A stretch of DNA of 26,604 nucleotides from Usnea hakonensis (lineage: Eukaryota; Ascomycota; Lecanoromycetes; Lecanorales; Parmeliaceae): NCBI GenBank assembly GCA_013423325.1, contig BLJB01000463.1:1-26604 (forward strand), given 5' to 3'. Under the pieces are notes generated by a model, which worked only from the letters and a program-made list of their open reading frames with translations, did not search any database and was not told the origin of the DNA. This document shows, piece by piece, positions 11,256-20,285 of the stretch (positions are counted from its first letter, which is position 1; the number at the start of each line of letters is the position of its first letter). The translations under genes were made by a program, and so were the position numbers.

Positions 11256-11530
11256 AAATTTATAATTATTTAAATAATTTATATAAAGTCTTTAAGACTT
11301 AGTTAATAATAAGGTAATATAGTCTATATAATATAGATATAATAGGCTTAGTAATACGAACCTATAACGCGCGTATATAATTTTTAAAAAAATTCGATTT
11401 AGACTATTTTTAGAATTATAGCGTTATTACTTATAGCGCTAGAGACTACCCGTTATTCTCGCTAACTTTAATTTTAGCGCTAACCTTATTTTAGCGTCTC
11501 GCTTTATTTTTTTTTTTTTTATTTTTTCCT

Positions 11531-11648
11531 TGCTAATCGTCTAAATTCCCTAAGAATAGCAAAGTTACTATGCTAATCGTGCGTATTTCCTGCTATTAGC
11601 AGGGTCGAGTTGCTGATCGTACGGATTTCTTGCGAATCGCGCGAATCG
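11531..11648 (-). repeat. Right subterminal repeat cluster of the MITE
   Basis: The same word family in the opposite orientation: tgctaatcg (11531 and 11571), tgctgatcg (11611), tgcgaatcg (11631), gcgaatcg (11641). The mirror arrangement with the left cluster argues for function in the ancestral transposon rather than chance. Confidence 0.65.
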
Positions 11649-11697
11649 CGAGATTCGCAATTTGATATTTAGCAGGAACTTTTCAGATTTGGTGATG

Positions 11698-11699
11698 TA
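11698..11699. repeat. TA target-site duplication (right) of the MITE
   Basis: Pairs with 11090-11091. Confidence 0.7.
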
Positions 11700-12765
11700 G
11701 ATAGCTCGATAATTTTTAATATTAAAGTTCTCTATATTAGATACCTCTTCTACTATATAATTATATAAATCTTTATATAATTTTAGTTATTCCTTAAATA
11801 TTTTAAATTCTTTTTAGAGTATTTAGGCTTCCTCTATATAATTATCTATTTTAATATAATATTCGTCTTATAATCTCTATAAGCGTTTTACTTTACTCTA
11901 TAATATAATAAGAAGTCTAGTACTATAGTTAAATTATTTTAAGAGAGTATAGACTTTATTTTAAAGATTTTATATTTTATTTAATAAGTTAATAAATTAG
12001 TCCTATAGGGTCTAAAGATTAGTAATTATTACTCGAATTATATTATATTAATTTTTTAGGCGTTCTCTAATATTTTTAAAAAATGCTTTTTTAGTTTATA
12101 TTTTTTTAAAAATAACTTTCTACTTATTAATATTAAGATCTAACTCTAGTAATATAAATTTGTATTAGAATTTTTCTAATTCTATTATAAACCTTTTTTT
12201 ACGTTCTAGCTCTTTACCTCTAATTTTATTTAACTATAAGATAATTTCCTTATTAGGTAAATCTTCTATATCTTCCCCTCGTACTATCTAGAACTAAGTT
12301 TAAATCTAATTATACGTTTTTACGAATAGAGGAAATTTTTATAATAATAGAAATAGATCCTAGAATTATATAATTCCTCCTTTAATTTATTTTATAGGGT
12401 TAGTTAAGGACCCCTTCTATACCCCTATTATATCGCTAACTTCGTTTAGTCTAATTAATATATAGGGTCCTTTTTTAACGGGCTTTTTTTAATAATTCTT
12501 TCGAAGTACCTTTTATACTTATATATATATTAAGCTATATAAGGATTTTAATTTTATTATAATATATTATTAATTTATATATATTATATTTTTTTTTTCT
12601 TTTTTTAAAGTACTTCTTATACTATATATATTTTAAACTATATAGTTCTATTGTATCGTAATATAGCGCGGGTTTATATATTATATACTATCTTCTTCTT
12701 TTTCTAGATTCGATAGATACCTTAACTTACTCGTTACTATATATCTTAAAAGAGTTTAGAAATTA

Positions 12766-12959
12766 TATTATAATTAAGACTCGATATTAAAATAATAATA
12801 ATATTATTACTATTTATAAAGAATTTCTAAACTAAAAAAGAAAAAGTACTAATTATAAAAAGTATTAGATAGAAAGTAGACTTTATTAAGGCCTAAGCGA
12901 GAAGGCTCTATAAGGCTAATCGGCCCCGTAAGGCTAGAGGCTAGAGTGATACCGTAATA
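12766..12959 (-). repeat. Gypsy-M 5' LTR (194 bp)
   Basis: Same length as the left LTR. Starts TATTATAATTAAG where the other has TGTTACGGTTAGG, and ends CCGTAATA. The promoter of the element would lie here in an active copy. All differences from the partner LTR are transitions. Confidence 0.92.
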
Positions 12960-12964
12960 ATACT
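12960..12964. repeat. Target-site duplication ATACT (right) of Gypsy-M
   Basis: Follows the end of Gypsy-M directly and is followed by agtccctagcg, the continuation of the split Gypsy-P LTR. Confidence 0.93.
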
Positions 12965-13100
12965 AGTCCCTAGCGAAGCTAGGGCCTAGTATACCCTTAC
13001 TTCTTATTATTTAAAGGGAACTTCTATATCTAGATATTCTCTCTTTAGATTTAATATCTTATTACTATATTTATTTAATATCTTAGTACTAGTCCTAATA
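12965..13100 (+). repeat. Gypsy-P 5' LTR, second part (136 bp)
   Basis: Matches 18438-18573. Together with 5459-5527 it gives 69 + 136 = 205 bp, exactly the length of the 3' LTR. Ends CTAGTCCTAATA (from ...CA). Confidence 0.92.
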
Positions 13101-16100
13101 TTATATTAAATCTCTAGTAACTATATAATAGTAGTAATATTACTATATTATTTAATCGATAAGCGAATATAATAACTTTACTAGACTCGAGATAGGCTCG
13201 AGCCGAAAAAGAATAAGCCTATTAAATTTAGTACTTATCCTAGTATTTCTAAATTATACGGAATACTTCTAGCGGGTCTAATTTATATAGTATTCTAGAA
13301 ACCTAGTTATTAGTTAATTACCCTTCTAATTATAAAGTCGAGTTATTTAGTATAACTCCCTTAATACTTATTTTTTCTAATATAACTAAAACTTAATTAT
13401 ATAGCTTACTCTATTTATAAGTCTAAGGGGTCTTTCTAATCCTTTAAAACTCCTAATTCTAAACTAAAATCTTAGAAACCTATTACTTCTATAAAGAAGT
13501 CTATTTATAATCTATTAGCTAATTCCGCTACTCTCTTAATAAAATATATAGATAATTATTAGATTATTATCTAAATTAGGATATAGCTAAAAGATATTCT
13601 TAATTACTCTATAAATACTTCTTCTCCTTTAGAAATCTAAGATATTATTAACCTTTATTTCTAGATTACCTATAACTTTAAATTAGTAGTCTAAATAATA
13701 GATTACCTCCGCTAAGATAGAAAGGAGGTTATCTAAATTATTAAAAAATATAATATTCTAATATTAATAAAGAAGGCGGCCTAGTTTAAATTTAATATTA
13801 TAAATATCGAAAAGGACTTTATTACCTAGTCTTTAATTAGAGAGAAATAATATTATATTCTACTCTAGATAGAGTCTAATAGTATATAAATCTAGCTTAA
13901 AATATTATAAATTAAAGTTAAATAAGTATAAGAAGATCTAACTAGATAACTAGTTACTATTATAATAATTTTTAGATCTATAACTATTAAAACCTAATAT
14001 ATAAAGAACGCCCTTATACCCCTTATTTTTACGAATAGGAAGAATCCTATCTAAAATAAATAGAAATAAAAAGTTAAATATAAATTATATAAAAACGCTA
14101 ATTATTATATAGATAATCTAAATAAAGTTAATTATATAATTAGTTATATAATTAAAAAGATTATAAAGTAGTACTCTAATTAGCTACGCGATAATAGTTA
14201 GAATCTATTCCGATCTATTAAGGACCTCTTTAATTATCTAAAAAATAGGTTTAAGAACTTAAATAGAGAGCTTAATCTATATTATAAATTTAAATCCCTT
14301 ATATAAAAAATTTATTATTTTATAGACTTTTTTATTAACTTTATAATATTTAGAAATAAATTTAACTATTTATAGATTAAATTAATTTACGAGTTAAGAG
14401 AGAAGATTATTATAAGATTTTATTTAGCCTAAAATAATTACGGGGTTATCTTTAAATCTATTAATAAGATTAAGATATATTTAATTTATATAGATAATAA
14501 ATATTATATTATAAAAAAGATTAATTATAGTAGTAGTAATATTAATAAAGATAAAGCTAAAGACTTTAAACTCTAAAACTTTAAAATACTTATAGGTCTA
14601 GATAAGACTATTAAGCTTACTTTTACTAAAAATAAAGATTATTATAACTATAGCTTAATTAAATATTTTATATATAATTATTTTAATCCTTTTTTTCTAA
14701 ATAAAAAGAATAGAGCTATAAATATTAAAGAGTTAATAATAGATAACTCTATAGAGAAGTTCTTTAAGAAAGACAAAATTAACTCCTCTTATAATTTAAA
14801 AAACTAGACTCCTTTACTAATAATACGGTATAGGAGAAGAAGATAGTATTCTTATATATAAATACTTTCTCTAGCGTTTAAGTACTTTTAGAAGGAACCC
14901 GAATTATTCTCTAAATCTCTCTATTTTATAGACGCCGAACTCTTTTTTTAAAAAAAGATATATAATAAAAAAGTCTTAATAGATATTAAGGCTATTAAAT
15001 ACTATTTTATTAATACTAAAGTTATTAAGATAGTAGATTAGAAACTAGATATCCTTCTTATTAAGTTATCTAAATTTAAGCTTATAAGGGGATTTAATAG
15101 ATAAATCTATAATAAATCTATTATATATATTTTATACCCTACTCTATAAGTTAATAACTATTAAGAGGTTATCTATCTAATACTTATTATTAATTTAGAA
15201 TAATACGCTATTATTCTAAGGAAGCCTTAAATAAATTATTACTAGATTTCTTTTAATATAGTAAATAATATTATTATCTTTTCTAATTAGGTATCTATCT
15301 TTATAATTAAGACTATTAAAAATACTCTATTTTCTATATTAAAGGCTTTATTTTTAATTCTAAAAAATTCGTCTCCTATACCTAGGATTCTATTTTATCT
15401 CTAGTTTATAGAGGCTAATAAATTCTTTTTAATCTTTATTATAAGGGCTACCCCCTTTAGAATCCTTAATCGCGAGTCTAATACGAAAATCTTTATTATA
15501 TTAATAAAGGATATTAATTAGGAGTTAGTATTTAAAGCCTAGTATAGAATAAAGAAACTATATATTAATATTATTAAAATTAATATTATAAAGGAGAATA
15601 TTTAGATTAAGCTCCCCCTAAAGTACTTAGATTATATAAATATATTTAATTACGCGTAGACTAATAAGCTATCTCTCTATTACTTATATAATTATAAGAT
15701 TAAATTAATTATAAATATAATATTATTTATTTACTATATATTATTATATAAGCTCTAGAAGATAAAAGAGTATCTAATTAAAAATTTATTTAAAGAATTT
15801 ATTATCTCTAGTTAAGTTTTATATTATTTTTTTATCCTCTTTACTCTTAAGATTAATAGTAATTTTCGATTTTATATTAATTATTAAAAGTTTAATATAA
15901 TTATTAAAAAGACTCGTTACTCTTTACCTCTAATAGAGAAGATAATTAAAAAGATTTAAAATTATAAATATTTAATTAAACTTAATATTATCTCGATTTT
16001 TAATAAGCTTTAAATATATTTTAATAGTAAAGATTTAATAATCTTTATTATTATTTTAAGATTCTATAAGTATAAAGTCTTTCTATTTAATTTTAATAAT

Positions 16101-18060
16101 AGCCCTAGTTCCTTTTAATAATATATTAATAATATACTATTTAACTATATTAATAACTTCTACTAGGCGTACCTAGATAATATCTTAATTTATAGTAAGA
16201 CTAGAAAGGAATATTAAGTCTATATTATTAAGATTTTTATAAAGTTTTAGAATACTAGTCTATAGATAGATATTAAGAAGTACGAATTTAATATCTCTAA
16301 AATAATATTTTTTAAAATTATAGTCTTTAATAATAGTTTAAAAATAGATCCTAAAAAGATTAAAGTTATAGTTAATTAGAAAAAGCTAATAAATTTTAAA
16401 AAAGTATAAGATTTTCTAAACTTTATTAACTTTTATTAATAATTTATTAAGGGCTTCTCTAAAATTACTAAGCCTTTAGTAACTCTTATTTATAAAAATA
16501 ATCTATTTTTATAAATTAAAGATTATATTAAAATATTCGAATCCTTTAAAATCGCGGTAATTTTAATCTTTATTTTTAAATATTTTAATTCTAAAAAGTA
16601 AGCGATTATAGAAATAGATTCCTCTAACTATATTAATAATAGGGTATTCTTTTAATATAATAATAAAAGAACTCTCTATCCTATTATATATTATAGTAAG
16701 AGTATAATCTCTATTAAATATAACTATTATATCTATAATAAAGAGCTATTAGTAATTATTTAATATGTAGAATATTAGCGCTAGAAACTAGAATTTATAG
16801 ATCTTCTAATCTAAATCTTTACTAATTATTAAATCTTAAAGACTTTTATAGATAATAAGAAATTTAATTATTAATAAGTTTAATATCTAAATATACTTTT
16901 AGAGTTTAATTTTTAAGTTATCTTTTAAGTCGATAAACGTAATAAGAAAGTAGATACCCTTATTTATATACTTAAAATAGTACCCTTAAGAGAGGATAAT
17001 AATAGAATTAAATAATAATAATAAATTGTTCTTACCTCGAATTAAATAGATATATATTATATATCTATTAAAAAAGGAATATTTAAAAAGATCTTAACTA
17101 CTAATAAGATTAATAAAGGATATAACGAGTATAGAAAAATAATTATTAATAATTATTCTAGACTTTATAAAATAAGACTTAATAACTATAAGATCGTAAA
17201 TAGTATCTTATATAAAAAAGGCCTATTATAAATATTAGAGTCTCTATAAATAGACTTACTTAAAGAGATTTATAATTAAAGTTTAAATAATTATTCTAAA
17301 AAAAGAAGGACTCTCGCCCTCTTTTAGTACTATTACTACTAACTAGAGTATATTAGATCTATTATCTATTTTATTTATAATTATATAGATTACTACTATA
17401 ATAAAGTACCCTATTAAAAAAAGTATAGCTTATTAGTACCCTTACTAATATCTAAATAATACTAATAAGATATTATAGTAGACTTTATTATTAGTTTATC
17501 CTTATTAGATAGATATAATACTATCTATACTATTATAGACTACTTATTTAAAGAATATTATTATATTCTATACTACTTTAATAAAGGAGATTTATTTATA
17601 GAAAAAACTACTATAATTCTAATTTAATATATTTATTACTTATATAGTCTCCTATCTTTAATAATCTTAAATAATAGATCCTAGTTTATCTCGAATATAT
17701 ATTAATTAATATATAAATAGTTAAATATTAAATCGAACCTCTTTACTACTTACTACCTCTAAATAGATAATTAGTTTAAGCGCGTAAATTAAAAAGTTAA
17801 AAAAAGTCTTTAGATCTACTATAATTATATATAAAGTGATTAGATAAAATAGATCTCTATAGTAGAATTTAGTAATTATAATAATAATATAATAATTATT
17901 AGATTATTTCTATTCTATCTTAATAAGGGATTCTATCCGTATATAAACTTTAATTCTAATATTATTAATTATAAGTCTACTAGAGAATATCTATAAGTCT
18001 ATATTACTATATTATAAATTTTTTTTTTAAAATATTATATTTTTATAAAATATAGAATTT
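13101..18060 (+). pseudogene. Gypsy-P gag-pol, single-frame ghost, RIP-destroyed
   Basis: All recognisable domains lie in one frame. A gag zinc knuckle CX2CX4HX4C at 14640-14681 has its Cys and His codons turned to Tyr (TGT to TAT, CAT to TAT). RT follows with YLDN at 16170-16181 (from YLDD) then ILIYSKTRKEY. RNase H/connection shows IYNKELLVII near 16730 and a KVDTL box near 16950 (ADAL-like). Integrase has its first Asp intact at 17481-17483. The second lies in an LNNR box at 17667-17678, apparently changed to Asn, and the Glu became Lys (AAG) at 17778-17780. The frame is broken by dozens of TAA/TAG. Start and end are approximate because start codon and terminal stop cannot be told apart from RIP changes. 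Gag and pol in one frame suggests a gag-pol polyprotein. Confidence 0.85.
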
Positions 18061-18354
18061 TTATATAGTAAATTAAGATAAGAATAAATATTATAATATA
18101 ATTTAACTATTTTTAAAAAAATTTGATCTTATAGAAATCTATTAATTTACCTCGATTACTCTATATTCGGGTTTTATCTAGCTTACCCGGATTTTAGAAC
18201 TTACTTTACCTACTCGGATTCTAGTTTTATAGTTATAATCTAGATTTTACTTTTCTTTATCTAGTCTATCTAATATTTACTACTTTATTATAACTATTTA
18301 TTTTTTACTTATATTTATAGCGAGTTTCTTTAAGTCTAGAAACTAGGCCTAGCC

Positions 18355-18365
18355 GAAAAGGGAAA
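18355..18365 (+). promoter_or_regulatory. Polypurine tract of Gypsy-P
   Basis: gaaaagggaaa ends 3 bp before the 3' LTR, at the place where the plus-strand primer of LTR retrotransposons lies, and confirms plus orientation. Confidence 0.75.
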
Positions 18366-18368
18366 TAC

Positions 18369-18573
18369 TATTAAGGTACGAATTAAACCTAGTATTAGAA
18401 GCTCTTAATACTACTAATATTAAATCTTTTAAATACTAGTCCCTAGCGAAGCTAGGACTTAGCGTACCCTTACTTCTTATTATTTAAAGGGAACTTCTAT
18501 ACCTAGATATTTTCTCTTTAGATTTAATATCTTATTACTATACCTACTTAATATCTTAGTACTAGTCCTAATA
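18369..18573 (+). repeat. Gypsy-P 3' LTR (205 bp), uninterrupted
   Basis: Begins TATTAAGGTACG and ends AGTCCTAATA. It contains the empty target site aaatactagtccc that Gypsy-M used in the 5' LTR, so it proves the nested insertion. Confidence 0.93.
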
Positions 18574-18578
18574 ATATC
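18574..18578. repeat. Target-site duplication ATATC (right) of Gypsy-P
   Basis: Pairs with 5454-5458. LINE A resumes immediately after. Confidence 0.88.
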
Positions 18579-20160
18579 TTATATTTAGACTTTCTAGATT
18601 TTAGATAATTAGATTATCTTTATTAATCTATAGATTTCTATTTTAGATAGAATCTTTAATAATATTTAATTAATCTCTTTTATTATAAATCTTTCTAGCC
18701 TTTCTATCTTTAAGATTTTTCTAAATATTTTTAAATCTTCCTCTTTTTAATTACTCTTTATATTAATTATATCTTATATTTTTTTCTTTCTAAATATAAT
18801 TATTATAAATCTATTAATAATTTTTAGTACTTTAATAAACTTTATTCTTTCTAGATTAGAGATTATTATTAATTTTAATATTAATTTTTTTATAATCTTT
18901 TTAATCTTTTACTTCTTTTTTAAATATATCTACTAATATATTATATAATCTCTACTACTATATATTATATATACTTTATAGATTTTTAAAGCTATCTTAT
19001 TATATTTTCTAATATTATATTTCTAGTTATATTTTATATATTTAATCTTATTTTTATAATAGATAGCTATATAGTTCTACTTTTAATAATTAAAGTATTA
19101 TACTACTTTATATATATAATATATTAATATTAGTTTAAAGGCTATTTTTTCTATAACTATATTAATAATTAATAATAAGTACCTTTTTTTACCCCCTTCT
19201 AATATTAGTCTTTCTATATTTACTATCTATTTTATCTTTATTATATTTAAATCTAAATATAATCTTTTATTATCCTTTTATATTTTCCTCTTTATAACTT
19301 TTTTATTTATTATATCTACTATCTTAATCTTTATTTTATATATTACTATAATATAGATCTTTTTTACTACCTTTATAATTTTAAATTTTTTAATAATCTA
19401 GATTAAACCTCTTTTTAGAAGTTTCTTTATCTTTATACTAGTTATTTAAAATTCTATATCCCCACTTTTTAGTTACTATACTACTATAATATCTTTTAAT
19501 ATATATTCTACTATCTTAAAAGATATAATAAGATTTTTATTAATAATTTTTATTATAGATATCCTCTTCTCTTTCTTTTTTATTTTAATTAAAAATTATT
19601 TTATTTTTTTAGACTTTTTTATAATTTTTTTCTAAACCTATATTATTAACTCTCTCTTTATATTCTATATTAATAATCTTATAAAAAGATTTTCTTTACT
19701 CTAATATTTTTTTAGAAAATCTTAAAGAATTAAGGTACTCGCTCTATTATTTATTAAGCTCTAAAGCCTATATACTTTCTTCTATATATAGATTTTAAGA
19801 TCGATCTACTACTTTTTAATAAAGATCTAAATATCTTTTAAATTCTTTATATATATTTTCTATATAACTATATTTAACTTTTTAAATAATATATTTTTAA
19901 TAATTTTTAATATAATAATAATATTTTTTTTTTTTTTTTATTATCTAGCTTCTTCTAAAATTTCTTCTATTAGTTACCCCTATTACTAGCTAATTAGAGA
20001 CCTAAGTTATATATTCTTAACGCGTTTTTTCTATTACTATCTTACCTTCTCCTCTACTATTATTTACTTTACCCCCCTTTACTTCTACCCTAAATCGCTT
20101 ACGTACTTTATACGCCTCGTTACTACTATTAACTATAGATTAGAATAAGCGTCCCTCTAT
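18579..20160 (-). pseudogene. LINE A ORF1 (gag-like, zinc knuckles), RIP-destroyed
   Basis: ORF1 proteins of Tad1 LINEs bind the element RNA. Minus-strand reading from 20160 starts with ATA where LINE C has ATG, so the start codon was lost by a G-to-A change. The first ~200 bp align word for word with LINE C ORF1. A CCHC zinc-knuckle segment is readable at about 18980-19097 (YFNYxKxNYIAIYYKNK, i.e. CFNCxKxGHIAxHCKN in the family), followed by an NTREHN-like KYNIRKYNK stretch. Cys codons have become Tyr. The C-terminal end of ORF1 and the ORF1/ORF2 junction lie at the Gypsy-P insertion. Confidence 0.85.
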
Positions 20161-20265
20161 TCTTATTAAAGGTCTTATCTCTATATTATAAGATATAATT
20201 TATATTTATTTTATAAAAAAATTTATATAAAAATTTTAAAATATAAATTAATCTTTTTATTATCT
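20161..20265 (-). other. AT-rich spacer: possible LINE A 5' untranslated region
   Basis: About 100 bp between the LINE A start codon and the (GGATT)n run. RIP-like composition, no motif. Only a weak resemblance to the few bases before the LINE C start codon, so the 5' end of LINE A is not defined. Confidence 0.4.
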
Positions 20266-20285
20266 GGATTGGATTGGATTGGATT
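20266..20285 (-). repeat. (GGATT)4 run closing the right repeat
   Basis: Four tandem GGATT units, mirror image of the (CCAAT)3 run at 310-326. See that entry for interpretation. Confidence 0.75.

Larger units (their letters stand above)
11092..11697. mobile_element. 606-bp TA-flanked MITE with 22-bp terminal inverted repeats
   Basis: Both ends carry a perfect inverted repeat beginning CATCACCAAATCTGAAAAG (11092-11113 and 11676-11697). TA on each side suggests mobilisation by a Tc1/mariner/pogo-like transposase (inference). No transposase frame is present, so it is non-autonomous. The outer ~160-170 bp at each end are little touched by RIP (CpA and TpG present). The middle, about 11262-11520, is AT-rich and RIP-like with a T15 run. 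Each end holds a cluster of subterminal words, CGATTAGCA-type on the left and TGCTAATCG-type on the right, described separately. It is inserted in Gypsy-M. Confidence 0.85.
10601..12765 (-). pseudogene. Gypsy-M gag and leader region, unrecognisable by motif
   Basis: Assigned by position only: it lies between the 5' LTR (12766-12959) and the RT on the element strand, where gag and the primer-binding site belong. RIP has removed any zinc-knuckle signature I could read. The short plus-strand open frame at 10640-10870 lies antisense to it and is not credible as a gene. The MITE at 11092-11697 interrupts this region. Confidence 0.45.
5528..12959 (-). mobile_element. Gypsy-M: minus-strand Gypsy/Ty3 LTR retrotransposon, 7432 bp
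   Basis: Bounded by two equal 194-bp LTRs and by ATACT duplications, and inserted into the 5' LTR of Gypsy-P. Orientation is set by the purine tract AAGAGGGGGG (minus strand) beside the left LTR and by RT motifs read on the minus strand at 8616-8642. It is a different family from Gypsy-P: different LTRs and different RT sequence. It carries the MITE at 11092-11697, so the element itself was about 6.8 kb. It is heavily RIP-mutated throughout. Confidence 0.92.
5459..18573 (+). mobile_element. Gypsy-P: plus-strand Gypsy/Ty3 LTR retrotransposon, split by Gypsy-M
   Basis: Bounded by two 205-bp LTRs and by ATATC duplications. Without the nested 7432-bp Gypsy-M and its 5-bp duplication the element is 5678 bp. 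The pol order is protease region, RT, RNase H, integrase, which is the Gypsy/Ty3 order, with a polypurine tract at 18355-18365 next to the 3' LTR. The insertion target is LINE A between ORF1 and ORF2. The two LTRs differ at about 13 positions by my count, all transitions, with no indels. This fits RIP rather than ordinary ageing. No intact reading frame remains. Confidence 0.92.
2140..20160 (-). mobile_element. LINE A: Tad1-type non-LTR retrotransposon, heavily RIP-mutated and split
   Basis: ORF1 and ORF2 read on the minus strand from about 20160 to 2140, interrupted by Gypsy-P at 5454-18578 and by a solo LTR at 3780-3922. The family matches LINE C (21906 to the end). After the start codon both share the same order of words, for example gaggcgtataaagtacgtaa here against gaggcgtacgaagcacgcaa there. 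Spacing between endonuclease and reverse-transcriptase motifs is also equal in the two copies once the solo LTR is subtracted (about 1.64 kb). The extent given is the part whose homology I can follow. The untranslated ends are uncertain: the 5' side may reach 20265 and the 3' side may extend into 331-2139. The element is dead. Confidence 0.85.
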
